Shown piece by piece: positions 45,915-55,038 of a DNA stretch of 64,000 nucleotides. The DNA is taken from assembly GCA_030041515.1 (NCBI GenBank), contig JASHNS010000053.1, positions 1 to 64,000 on the forward strand, written 5' to 3'. A program made the translations under genes and the position numbers. The notes beneath the pieces were generated by a model, which worked only from the letters and a program-made list of their open reading frames with translations, was not told the DNA's origin and made no database searches. Numbering within the stretch: position 1 is the first letter of the stretch; every line of letters begins with the position of its first letter. This DNA is from Acidobacteriaceae bacterium (GTDB taxonomy: Bacteria; Acidobacteriota; Terriglobia; Terriglobales; Acidobacteriaceae).

Positions 45915-46600
45915 AGCGCAACACCCCCCGGAACCCCGGCCTCGTATCAGCGCATGAGGTCACAGCTTGCTGAAATCCCCTTTGTGGATGGGGTTTTGTA
46001 TCAGGGCACGACTTCAGTCGTGCCGCACATGGCCCCAAAAACCTCGGGGCTTCAGCCCCTGCGCGAAGCGGTCGCGCAAAGCGCGACGGCGGTAGAAGCC
46101 TCGGCCTTCAGGCCGAGGAACACAGCCTCCCAATCCACGTGCCTTCAGGCGCGGAATATCTCAGACAGCGCCGGCACGAACGTCGAAGGTCCTCTACACC
46201 CGGGCAGTCCGGCGCAAAGCGCGACAACGGTAGAAGCCTCGGCCTTCCCAGCTTGCGGAAAAACGCTCCGAGACGGGGGCTTTGTATCACGGCACAACTT
46301 CAGGGCGTGCGGGAAAACTCTGCGAGACGCGCGCCTTGTATCAGGGCACGACTTCAGTCGTGCCGCACATGGCCCCAAAAACCTCGGGGCTTCAGCCCCT
46401 GCGCAAAGGGGTCGCGCAAAGCGCGACGACGGTAGAAGCCTCGGCCTTCAGGCCGAGGAAACAGGATCCCCAAAACGATGGGCCTTTAGGCCCGGATCAT
46501 CCCATCCACCGTGACGCGCGCCGTTTGCGCGATCCTCCATGTATCAGCGCACGAGTTCACACCTGCCGAAACCGCCCCAAAACGAGTCCGTCTTGATCCG
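45915..46600. repeat. CTTCAG-hairpin cassettes, mixed long and tandem types
   Basis: About 0.7 kb with no gene. Copies of GGCACGACTTCAGTCGTGCC, GGGGCTTCAGCCCC, GTCGCGCAAAGCGCGAC, CCTCGGCCTTCAGGCCGAGG. The 3' part (46440-46545) ends with the tail of the 194-bp unit, including GGGCCTTTAGGCCC, GTGACGCGCGCCGTTTGCGC. This links the two array types. Confidence 0.8.
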
Positions 46601-46616
46601 CTGACGAGCCCGCCCT

Positions 46617-47999
46617 TCAGCACCGCACGATCTTCTCCGACTCGATCCCCCGCGTAGCATTCCGCGTATCCACCACCAGCTGCGCGTCGCGCACAATCCG
46701 CCCGTAGTCGTAACTGGAGTGGTCCGTGACGATCAGCACGCAATCGTAACCGGCGAGATCCTCCAGCGAAGCGCACGTCAAATTCAGCTCGTAATGCCGC
46801 CCCCGCCCCACTCGCGGAAAGTACGGATCGTGGTAATCCACCACCGCGCCGCGCTTCTTCAGCAGCGTCAGAATCGTCAGCGCCGGCGATTCGCGCAGAT
46901 CGTCCACGTCCTTCTTGTACGCCACACCCAGCACCAGCACCCGTGACCCATTCAGCGGCTTGCGATGCTGGTTCAGCGCTTCCGCCGTGCGCTCCACCAC
47001 GTAGTACGGCATGCGATTGTTGATCTCGCCGGCCAGTTCGATAAATCGCGTGCGGAAGTCGTACTGCCTCGCCTTCCAGGACAGGTAAAACGGATCGATG
47101 GGAATGCAGTGTCCGCCCAGCCCGGGCCCCGGATAAAACGCCTGAAAGCCGAAGGGCTTCGTCTTCGCCGCGTCGATCACTTCGAAAATGTCGATCCCCA
47201 TCCGCTCGCAAAGCTGCTTCAGTTCGTTCACCAGCGCGATGTTCACGCACCGGTAGATGTTCTCCAGCAGCTTCGTCATCTCCGCCGCTGCCGGCGAACT
47301 CACCGAGACCGTGCGATTGAAGATGGCGCCATAGAGAGCTCGCGCCAATTCCTGCGAGACGGGTCCCACGCCGCCTACTACCTTGGGAATATCGCGCCGC
47401 GCCACCGTATCGTTGCCCGGATCCTCACGTTCCGGAGAAAAAGCCACGTAAAACCCCGGCGAGCTGCCATCCGATCTCGATTCCGCATGAAGATGGTTCG
47501 GATTCCCCGAATCCAAAAGCGGAATCAGCAGCTCCTCCGTCGTTCCCGGATACGTCGTGCTTTCCAGAATCACAAGTTGATTCCGGCGCAGGTGCGGAGC
47601 GATCGCCTTCGCCGTCTCGGTAATAAAGCTCAGGTCCGGCTCCATGAACTCATCCAGCGGCGTCGGGACGCAGATGATCACTGCATCCATCGTGCCGATC
47701 GCCGCGTAGTCAGCCGATGCGGAGAATCCACGCTGGCGCGCGCCCTGAATTTCAGCCGCCGGTATCCGAACGATGTAGGAGCTTCCCGCGTTCAGCGCCG
47801 CCACTTTCGCTTCGTCGATATCGAAGCCGGTGACCGGAAATCCCTGCTCGCTGAACAGCAAAGCCAGCGGCAGCCCCACGTATCCCATTCCTACGATCCC
47901 CACTCGGAAATTGCGCGCCTGGATGCGGCTAAGAAGTTCGTCGTGGGGACTGCGAGCCGGTGGCTGAAGTGTTGTGCTGGAGGTCATGGTTTTTCTCAT
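46617..47999 (-). CDS. Nucleotide-sugar dehydrogenase (UDP-HexNAc/glucose type)
   Basis: 460 residues. NAD-binding GIVGMGYVGLPLALLFSEQGF, CVPTPLDE, ESTTYPGTTEELL, FSPEREDPGN, KLLENIYRCVNIALVNEL, the catalytic cysteine in LGGHCIPIDPFYLSW, and C-terminal VLGVAYKKDVDDLRESPAL. Closest to the WbpA/WecC/TviB branch that makes UDP-uronic acids of acetamido sugars. Supplies acidic sugars for a surface polysaccharide; divergent from the sugar transferase at 48610. ATG at 47987 is a second possible start. Confidence 0.9.
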   Translation of the reverse strand: MRKTMTSSTTLQPPARSPHDELLSRIQARNFRVGIVGMGYVGLPLALLFSEQGFPVTGFDIDEAKVAALNAGSSYIVRIPAAEIQGARQRGFSASADYAAIGTMDAVIICVPTPLDEFMEPDLSFITETAKAIAPHLRRNQLVILESTTYPGTTEELLIPLLDSGNPNHLHAESRSDGSSPGFYVAFSPEREDPGNDTVARRDIPKVVGGVGPVSQELARALYGAIFNRTVSVSSPAAAEMTKLLENIYRCVNIALVNELKQLCERMGIDIFEVIDAAKTKPFGFQAFYPGPGLGGHCIPIDPFYLSWKARQYDFRTRFIELAGEINNRMPYYVVERTAEALNQHRKPLNGSRVLVLGVAYKKDVDDLRESPALTILTLLKKRGAVVDYHDPYFPRVGRGRHYELNLTCASLEDLAGYDCVLIVTDHSSYDYGRIVRDAQLVVDTRNATRGIESEKIVRC

Positions 48000-48609
48000 T
48001 CTGGAGGGTGTCGCGCAAACCTGTCCGGCAAATGCTGTTCTACGCCGTCAGGCAGCTTCGCACGTCAGCACTTGCTCTTTCCGTTGCGGGCCCGTCCCCA
48101 GCCCTCCCGGCCATCTCGACTGCGTCCGGCCGGCAGGCGGAGGCATGAAGTGCCAATGTGAAACGCACCGGTGACTCCTGTTTGCAACCCGCGCAATTCC
48201 AATTGACACCGCCCTTGTGACGATCTAGGATGTCGTTCGATTCGCTCAGCTATTGTATCGGGCCAATCGGGATCAATGCTGCTCGGCCCGCTCATCTGGG
48301 CGTTCTGCGCAGCGTTGCGCTGCAGGGCTCATGGCTGCCGGAGTTGGAGAAAATTAAACGTGCAACGGACACGTTTGTATTGTATGTTGCTAGATAACAC
48401 ATACAGCTGTACCTGAATACGGTCCGCCGGTCGCGGCATTTACGGGTAAATCTGTTCTTCAGGCGTCTCTCTCTTTTGCTGGACTTTACATCTGCCACAG
48501 TGCTTTTGGTTCGGCTTAGGGTCACCGTCGATTGACAGGCAGAATCCGCATCTCGCAGAAGCCGCACGCGAGTATCCCCCAACCGCAGCAAGTCCCGGCA
48601 GGATCGGGT
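48000..48609. other. Divergent promoter region, AT-rich in the middle
   Basis: 610 bases between the divergent nucleotide-sugar dehydrogenase and sugar transferase genes. No gene seen. 48340-48410 is far more AT-rich than the rest of the window (GAAAATTAAACG, TTGTATTGTATGTTGCTAGATAACAC), as expected of regulatory DNA. GCAACGGACACGTTTG and ACGTGCAACGG form partly symmetrical words. No assigned operator. Confidence 0.5.
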
Positions 48610-50118
48610 ATGGCTACTTCTGAGTATCTGAGAAACGAGAGTTCCGCCAGGCGAGCCGCCGCGTCTCTTTCTTCCGATCCCGCTTCACCAAAGGGCTCCC
48701 GCCTTGGCCCGGCCACTGCCATGTCCGCCACCATGGTGGTTGGCGACGTGATCACGATGCTGCTGGCATTCGCCCTGGCGCTCGCGTTGCGCCTTTCCGT
48801 CGTTCCCCATCTTGGCATGCAGCTGCGGACCTACTGGGGCCGCCCCGCCGACGTTTTCTACCTGATCTGGTTTATCCTCGCCTACCTTCTTGTCTCGCGG
48901 CGTTACGGGCTCTATGCCTCTGTCCCTGCCGTCAACGGCTATCACGATCTGCGCCTGGTCCTCCAGGGATGTCTGACCGCTGGCCTGCTCCTCTGCGGCG
49001 CCCTCTATGTCTTCCACGGCATTGAGGTTTCTCGTATCCTGGTCACCCTCTGGGTGATCACCGCTTCGGTCATGCTGGGCATTCGGCGCTACCTGTGGCG
49101 GCGGGCCCGCTACCGCAAATTCGAACAGGGAATCGAACTGCGCAATGTGGTCATCCTCGGCACCGGACAGCTGGGCTATGCCATGGCGCGCGAGCTCCAG
49201 GACCGCCGGCGCCTCGGTTGCCGCTTTGTCGGCTTTATCTCCCGCCCCGGATCTCCCCTCAGCCCCGAGATTGCCCCCGAGTACGTGCTCGGCGGCATCG
49301 AGCGGATTCGCGCCCTCACTCGCCAGCACTTTATCGACGAACTCGTCCTCACTGAGTTCTATCCCACCGAGGACGCCATCCGCCTCGTGCAGGATGCCCG
49401 TGAGCTGGATATTGACGTCAGGGCCATCGCCGGCTATTACGGCGATCTCGCCATGAATGCTCCCGTCGAATATCTGGGGATCTTCCCCGTCGCCGCGCTG
49501 CACCGGCGCCGCCATCGCGCAGCCGGCCTCGCCTGCAAGCGCATGGTCGACGTCATCCTCTCCCTCATGGCGCTCTTCGCCACCGCCCCGCTCCTGATTG
49601 TCATTGCCCTTTGCATCAAGCTGGAAAGCGAAGGCCCTGCGCTCTATGTCTCCGACCGCATCGGCAAGCGTGGCCGCGTCTTCCCCTGCTTCAAGTTCCG
49701 CACCATGGTCAGAAATGCCGAAAAGATGAAGCAGGACGTGGCCGAGCTCAACGAGCGCGACGGCATCCTCTTTAAATGCAGCAACGATCCTCGCGTCACC
49801 CGACTCGGCCGCTTCCTCCGCAAATACAGTCTCGACGAGTTGCCCCAGTTCCTCAACGTGCTGCGTGGCGAGATGAGCATCGTCGGGCCCCGCCCTCCCA
49901 TCGCCACGGAAGTGGAAAAATACGACCTCGAACACTTTCGCCGCCTCGAAGTCATGCCCGGCCTCACCGGCCTCTGGCAGGTCCAGGCCCGCCACGATCC
50001 TTCCTTCGCCAAATACATCGAGCTCGATACCGCCTATGTCGAGAACTGGAGCTTCTGGCTCGATCTCAAAATCCTGCTCCGCACCGCCGGCGTCATCGTC
50101 CAGGGAACCGGCGTCTAA
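48610..50118 (+). CDS. Undecaprenyl-phosphate sugar phosphotransferase (WcaJ/EpsZ type)
   Basis: 502 residues from ATG 48610 (AGGA nearby). Four or five N-terminal membrane segments, a Rossmann-like middle domain (VVILGTGQLGYAMARELQD), one more membrane segment (SLMALFATAPLLIVIALCIKL) and the bacterial sugar-transferase domain with FKFRTMVRNAE, LRKYSLDELPQFLNVLRGEMSIVGPRPP and PGLTGLWQVQ. Adds the first sugar phosphate to undecaprenyl phosphate, starting exopolysaccharide repeat synthesis at the inner membrane. With the divergent dehydrogenase it marks a small exopolysaccharide locus. Confidence 0.92.
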   Translation: MATSEYLRNESSARRAAASLSSDPASPKGSRLGPATAMSATMVVGDVITMLLAFALALALRLSVVPHLGMQLRTYWGRPADVFYLIWFILAYLLVSRRYGLYASVPAVNGYHDLRLVLQGCLTAGLLLCGALYVFHGIEVSRILVTLWVITASVMLGIRRYLWRRARYRKFEQGIELRNVVILGTGQLGYAMARELQDRRRLGCRFVGFISRPGSPLSPEIAPEYVLGGIERIRALTRQHFIDELVLTEFYPTEDAIRLVQDARELDIDVRAIAGYYGDLAMNAPVEYLGIFPVAALHRRRHRAAGLACKRMVDVILSLMALFATAPLLIVIALCIKLESEGPALYVSDRIGKRGRVFPCFKFRTMVRNAEKMKQDVAELNERDGILFKCSNDPRVTRLGRFLRKYSLDELPQFLNVLRGEMSIVGPRPPIATEVEKYDLEHFRRLEVMPGLTGLWQVQARHDPSFAKYIELDTAYVENWSFWLDLKILLRTAGVIVQGTGV

Positions 50119-50324
50119 CGTCCTGCGTCTGAAATTCGCAGCAAAAATGCTCCGGCGAAGCCGAAGGGCCTGTCCTGAACAACCTCCCGTCCTTCTGCCT
50201 CTCCCGCTTGCCAGAATCCATCCGCCTGAAGCACACTGGTTCGCACGAATCCGCGGCTGGTTTCGACGTCGCGTTCTGACTCCGATGCCGGCCGATGTCC
50301 CTGTTTCCATTCGCGGAGGTCCCG

Positions 50325-51887
50325 TTGAACCAGTTCCAGCGCAGGTCGTGCGCCCTCGCTGTGGGGGCGTTGCTCGTCGCTGCAGGATCCTTCCTGCATG
50401 CCCAGGATCAGCCCCACCCCGGTGGCCCCCATCCCGCAGAGCCGCAGAAGGAGCAGCCCGTCCCGCCCGAGCGCAGCTCCGTCACCCATCATGAGCTCAC
50501 CGTGAACGGCCAGACCCTGCATTACACGGCGACCGCCGGCACGCTCCTCATCCGCGACGGCGAAGACGACCATCCCTACGGCAGCATCTTCTACGTCGCC
50601 TACACGCTCGACGGCGCCGATCCCAACACGCGCCCCGTCACCTTTCTCTACAACGGCGGACCAGGCTCCTCCACCATCTGGCTGCACATGGGCTCCGTCG
50701 GCCCCGTGCGCGTGGTCACCGACAGCCCCGACGCCACCGGACCCGCGCCCTACCAGGTCGTCCCCAACCAGTACACGCTGCTCGACAAATCCGATCTCGT
50801 CTTCATCGACGCGCCGCTCACCGGCTTTTCCCGCGCCGTCGGCAAAGGCACGCCCAAAGACTTCAATGGCGTCGACCAGGACCTCAGGGCCTTCGACAAG
50901 TTCATCCTGCGCTGGGTCACGGTCAACGAGCGCTGGAACTCGCCCAAGTACCTCTTCGGCGAATCCTACGGAACCACCCGCTCCGCCGGCCTCTCTGACG
51001 CCCTTCAGAACTCCGGCATCTCCCTCAATGGCGTCATCCTGCTTTCGTCCATCCTGAACTACAACATCCTCGTTCCCGGTATCGACGAGGAGTACATCGG
51101 ATATCTGCCGTCGTACGCCGCCATTGCCTGGTACCACAACAAGCTCGCCAATAAGCCGGCAGATCTGAAGGCATACCTCCAGGAAGTGCGGGCCTTCGCG
51201 CGTGGCCCTTATGCCGGGGCGCTGGCCCAGGGCGACATGCTGCCGCCGGACCAGTTCGACGCCATCGCGCAGAAGGTGGCTGCCTATACCGGACTGAACG
51301 TGCAGTACGTGAAGGACGCCAAACTCCGCGTCAATCCCAGCGAATTCCGCAAGCAGTTACTGCACGATCAGGGAGAAATCCTCGGCCGCTACGACGCGCG
51401 CTTCGAGGGCACCGACGCCAACAACGTGGGTGAGTTTCCCGGATACGATCCTTCCGATTCAGGAATTGCCGGTGTTTTCACAGCGGCCTTCCACGATTAC
51501 CTCAGCCGGCAGCTGAACTATGAAAGCGATGACCCGTACCGGGTATCGTCGCAGTCCATCGGGCAGTGGGACTGGAATCATCGCGCGCCCGGCATGATGT
51601 TTGGATTTGGCCGTACGCAAAAGATGCCGGACGTGGCGCTCGACCTCGCCGACGCGATGCGGAAAGATCCAAAGATGAAAGTCTTCTCCGCCAACGGCAT
51701 GTTCGATCTCGCCACGCCGTTCTTCCTCACCGAGTTCGACATCAGCCACATGATGCTCGCCCCGCAAATCGCGAAGAACGTCGAGTTCGGCTACTACCCC
51801 GCCGGCCACATGGTTTACCTCAACGTCGACGCGCTGAAGATGCTGGTCCACGACCTCGACACCTTCTACGCCCAAACCGATCACTGA
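50325..51887 (+). CDS. Exported serine carboxypeptidase, peptidase family S10
   Basis: 520 residues. Start TTG at 50325 is chosen because GGAGG lies five bases upstream and it gives a clean signal peptide (NQFQRRSCALAVGALLVAAGSFLHAQ); ATG 50295 would add ten residues. Catalytic triad of S10: Ser in FGESYGTTR (~214), Asp in NGMFDLATP and His in YPAGHMVYL; NGGPGSSTIW is the oxyanion motif. Removes C-terminal residues from peptides in the periplasm or outside. Confidence 0.9.
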   Translation: MNQFQRRSCALAVGALLVAAGSFLHAQDQPHPGGPHPAEPQKEQPVPPERSSVTHHELTVNGQTLHYTATAGTLLIRDGEDDHPYGSIFYVAYTLDGADPNTRPVTFLYNGGPGSSTIWLHMGSVGPVRVVTDSPDATGPAPYQVVPNQYTLLDKSDLVFIDAPLTGFSRAVGKGTPKDFNGVDQDLRAFDKFILRWVTVNERWNSPKYLFGESYGTTRSAGLSDALQNSGISLNGVILLSSILNYNILVPGIDEEYIGYLPSYAAIAWYHNKLANKPADLKAYLQEVRAFARGPYAGALAQGDMLPPDQFDAIAQKVAAYTGLNVQYVKDAKLRVNPSEFRKQLLHDQGEILGRYDARFEGTDANNVGEFPGYDPSDSGIAGVFTAAFHDYLSRQLNYESDDPYRVSSQSIGQWDWNHRAPGMMFGFGRTQKMPDVALDLADAMRKDPKMKVFSANGMFDLATPFFLTEFDISHMMLAPQIAKNVEFGYYPAGHMVYLNVDALKMLVHDLDTFYAQTDH

Positions 51888-51908
51888 CAACCAGCTACAA
51901 AAACGCGC

Positions 51909-51971
51909 TGTCATCCTGAGCGCAGTTTGCCGCGTCGTTCGCGGCAGACGGAGTCGAAGGACCTGCATTTC
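51909..51971. repeat. TCATCCTGAGC hairpin element
   Basis: Head GTCATCCTGAGCGCAG, hairpin GTTTGCCGC/GCGGCAGAC with one mismatch, tail GTCGAAGGACCTGCATTTCC. It follows the S10 peptidase gene and a short AACCAGCTACAA word. Confidence 0.8.
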
Positions 51972-52066
51972 CAAACCTGCCGCCCCGGAGACACGCGAGG
52001 CACCAGCAACCAGCGAGGTGATGGCCGATACAACAAAGCCACGGCCGAGCAGAGTACCCTGTCATC

Positions 52067-53191
52067 ATGGCGACGGTGGAGCTTCCCAAAACGCAGCAGC
52101 GCGGCGGCCGACTCGAAGCCGCGCGCACGGTCCTGGAGCGCGCCATCGCGGAGCGCGCTTTTCCCGGCGCCGCGTGGGGCATTCTGCACCACAGCGAAGC
52201 GATCGCGCTGGAAGCCGCCGGGCGTTTGACGTATGAACACGACGCTCCCGCCGTGCGCCCGGAGACGGTCTTCGATCTCGCCAGCGTCACCAAAGCCGTT
52301 GCGACCACGGCGGCCGCCATGCTCCTCCTCGACCGCGGCCTCCTCGATCTCGACATGCGCATCGGCGACATCCTCCCCGGCTTCGTCGTGGGCATGGAGC
52401 CGGGCAGCCGCAAAGAACGCGTCACCCTGCGCATGCTCCTCGCGCACACATCAGGCCTGCCCGGCTACGTCCAGTTCTTTCACAGCTGCGCTACCGCCGA
52501 AGCCCTGCTGCGCGCCGCGCTGGCGCTGCAACTCGAAGCCCGCCCTGGCGAGCGCACCGAGTATTCCGACCCCGGATTCATCCTCCTCGGCAAAGCCCTT
52601 GAAGTCCTGAGCGGCCAGCCCCTCGACCGCTTCTGCGCCCGCGAAATCTTTGTGCCCCTCGCTATGGACTCAACTCGCTTCTGTCCGCCGCCAGCCGCGC
52701 ACGCCGCCATCCCTCCCACCGAGAACGATACCTGGTTCCGCCATCGCGTGATCCAGGGCGAAGTCCAGGATGAAAACGCGTCGGTGATGGGCGGAATCGC
52801 CGGCCACGCGGGGCTCTTCGCGAACGCGCAGGACATCCTTCGCTTCGCAGCCTGCGTATTGGCCGAGGGAAAAACTCCCGCCGGCCGCCAGCTCTTTCAG
52901 CCGCAAACGGTCAGGCAGTTCGCCGCGCGCCAGGGCGAGGGCCGCGCCCTCGGCTGGGACGTCCCCACTCCCGGCGGATCCTCCGGGAAGTACTTCTCCC
53001 CGCGCTCCATCGGCCACCTGGGATTTGCCGGAACCTCCCTCTGGATCGATCCCGAGCGCGACCTGGCCGTCACGCTCCTCACCAATCGCACCTGGCCCGA
53101 CCGATCCAATCAGGCAATCAAACAAATCCGCCCCCTGTTTCACGATGCAGTGATCGAAGCGCTTCAGGAATCGCAGCAAGGACATCAGTAA
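52067..53191 (+). CDS. Serine hydrolase, class C beta-lactamase-like
   Basis: 374 residues, no signal peptide. Ser73-x-x-Lys76 in LASVTK, YSD near 167 in place of the usual YxN, and HLGFAGTS for the HxG motif near the end. LLAHTSGLPGY is typical of the family. Such proteins include esterases, D-aminopeptidases and PBPs. The lack of a signal argues for a cytoplasmic esterase-like role. Divergent product not predictable. Confidence 0.85.
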   Translation: MATVELPKTQQRGGRLEAARTVLERAIAERAFPGAAWGILHHSEAIALEAAGRLTYEHDAPAVRPETVFDLASVTKAVATTAAAMLLLDRGLLDLDMRIGDILPGFVVGMEPGSRKERVTLRMLLAHTSGLPGYVQFFHSCATAEALLRAALALQLEARPGERTEYSDPGFILLGKALEVLSGQPLDRFCAREIFVPLAMDSTRFCPPPAAHAAIPPTENDTWFRHRVIQGEVQDENASVMGGIAGHAGLFANAQDILRFAACVLAEGKTPAGRQLFQPQTVRQFAARQGEGRALGWDVPTPGGSSGKYFSPRSIGHLGFAGTSLWIDPERDLAVTLLTNRTWPDRSNQAIKQIRPLFHDAVIEALQESQQGHQ

Positions 53192-53214
53192 AAAAGGGGC
53201 CAGGGGCTCAGCGT

Positions 53215-53650
53215 GACTCTGCCTGGAAGGGGTGCGGATTGACAGCAGGCAGAAAAGCCCTTCGAGGCTGGGCCTTTCTATCAGGCCACGACTTCGCAGC
53301 TTGCGGAAATCGTCAGGAAGCGGCCGGTTTTGAAGGGACACGGCCTTGAGCCCTGCCGTAAAGGCTCAAATTCAAACCGGCTTCAGTCGCTGAGGAGCGG
53401 TTTCTCTTGCGCGATGCCGTTTGTCCGCAACCTGTTCGGCCTTGCCGAAACCAACCCAAAACAAGAGGCTTTCGGCGCTCTGCGCGAAGCGCTTGCGCAA
53501 AGCGCGACGACGGTAGAAGCCTCGGCCTTCAGGCCGAGGAAAAACACGCTCGCAAAACAAAAGGCCTTCAGGCCCGGATCATCCCATCCACCCAGGCGCG
53601 CGCCCTTTACGCGACACGGGTACGTGCCATGGTTTCCATCGGGGCACGAC
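53215..53650. repeat. Degenerate CTTCAG-hairpin cassettes
   Basis: Non-coding. Contains CCTCGGCCTTCAGGCCGAGG, GGCCTTCAGGCCC and a worn GCTTGCGCAAAGCGCGAC; the front hairpins are decayed (GGCCACGACTTCGCAGC). Lies between the serine hydrolase and the convergent TonB gene, whose stop at 53652 falls directly after GCACGACTTCAG. Confidence 0.7.
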
Positions 53651-53651
53651 T

Positions 53652-54764
53652 TCAGTAGATCCTGAAGTTCACTTCAATGTTGATCGTCACCGGAACAGCG
53701 TGGCCGTGATACATCGCGGGCTTGAACTTGTACTGTCGCACCGCCTCCATCGCCTTCTCGTCCAGCCCCATCCCCAGCGGCCGAACTACATGCACCTGCT
53801 GCGGATTGCCCTGGGCGTCCACGATCAGCCCGACCACGCAGATTCCCTGATACTTCGCGCGCCGCGCTTCATCGGAGAATTCAGGATCGGGCGCGTACAG
53901 CAGCACCGGATTCGATACCCCGCCGCCAGGGCTCATCGGGCCGCCGCCGTAGCCGCCGCCTTCACCCGGCCCCACCCCGCCGCCGTTGCCGGAGCCAATC
54001 CCGCCGCCATTCCCCGTCCCAAAACCAGACCCGCCGCCTGAGCCCTGCGAGGCCAGCGCCACCTGCGGCGACTGCGGAATGCCCAGGTTCGGCAGCGAAG
54101 CCTGGTCCGGCAGCTTGATTGGGTTCGGCATCTTGATGGTCGGTTCAACTGCCAGCTTGGGATGGTCGATGCGCAGGATCTGCGGCGGCGTAATCTGCGT
54201 CTTCGCCATCTGCGGCAGCTTGCCCCTGGAGGCTTCCACAATCTCATGATTGCCGCCCCCACCGCCGCCGCCCATGGTCAGCTTGGCCGGCGCAACCGGC
54301 ATGAAGGGTGGCACGTCCACCACCGTCACCTTCTGCTTCACCTGCCGCGTATGCCAGTCCGCCAGCACCAGCAGGAAGATCAGCCCCAGCACCAGCGCGT
54401 GCGCCCCAAACGAGACCGCCTGCGACATCGGATTGCGCTTCACCGCCATCCGGTCCGGCACCGCAATCGGCGCGGAGGTCAATTCAAGCGGCGGCAGCTT
54501 CGGCGGCGCAAAGAAGTCGTGCAGGTTATTCCACAGCGTCGTCCAGATCGGCTCTTCGTCGATCACATTCAGGCTCGTGGACGCTACCGGCTGCGACGTC
54601 AACTGCAGCGGTGGCTGCTTCACCGGCCTGAACGCATCGCGAAGATTGGACCATAGGGAAACCCACATCGGGCCGTCAGCTTCCTGGAGGACGTCACGCT
54701 GGACCTCCGTGAGCCGAGAATCCTGGGCTTCCGCTTCAGGCTTGGACAAATCCGAATTCCCCAT
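53652..54764 (-). CDS. Inner-membrane energy transducer TonB
   Basis: 370 residues. A cytoplasmic N-terminal part holds a duplicated ~33-residue module: DGPMWVSLWSNLRDAFRPVKQPPLQL (about 30-55) and EEPIWTTLWNNLHDFFAPPKLPPLEL (about 70-95). One membrane segment (about 117-136), a Gly/Pro-rich periplasmic linker (GGGGGGG, GSGGGSGFGTGNGGG) and the TonB C-terminal domain (RRAKYQGICVVGLIVDAQGNPQQVHVVRPLGMGLDEKAMEAVRQYKFKPAMYHG). Unlike the other TonB-C proteins here it has a membrane anchor, so it is the best candidate for real energy transfer to outer-membrane receptors. No exbBD nearby. Confidence 0.88.
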   Translation of the reverse strand: MGNSDLSKPEAEAQDSRLTEVQRDVLQEADGPMWVSLWSNLRDAFRPVKQPPLQLTSQPVASTSLNVIDEEPIWTTLWNNLHDFFAPPKLPPLELTSAPIAVPDRMAVKRNPMSQAVSFGAHALVLGLIFLLVLADWHTRQVKQKVTVVDVPPFMPVAPAKLTMGGGGGGGNHEIVEASRGKLPQMAKTQITPPQILRIDHPKLAVEPTIKMPNPIKLPDQASLPNLGIPQSPQVALASQGSGGGSGFGTGNGGGIGSGNGGGVGPGEGGGYGGGPMSPGGGVSNPVLLYAPDPEFSDEARRAKYQGICVVGLIVDAQGNPQQVHVVRPLGMGLDEKAMEAVRQYKFKPAMYHGHAVPVTINIEVNFRIY

Positions 54765-55038
54765 AACGACACGCCGGAAAGAATCTCCGGCTTCTCCTGA
54801 TTATCCACTTCCAGGCGGCCTCTTGTCCTGGGGATTGGCCGATTTCTTTGGCGCCCCGATTGTCCTCTGGTTGGCCCATTTCATCGGATGCCCGCCGTCT
54901 GCAAAGGATAGCTGTCCGTGATCCTTGCAGGAATAGACGTTTCCCCGTCCTGGAAGTCACGGCGAAATACCGCACAAAAGAACTCGCAAAACACAGCGAT
55001 TACAATAAGGTTTTATCCACTCGAAAGACGGAGTTCCG

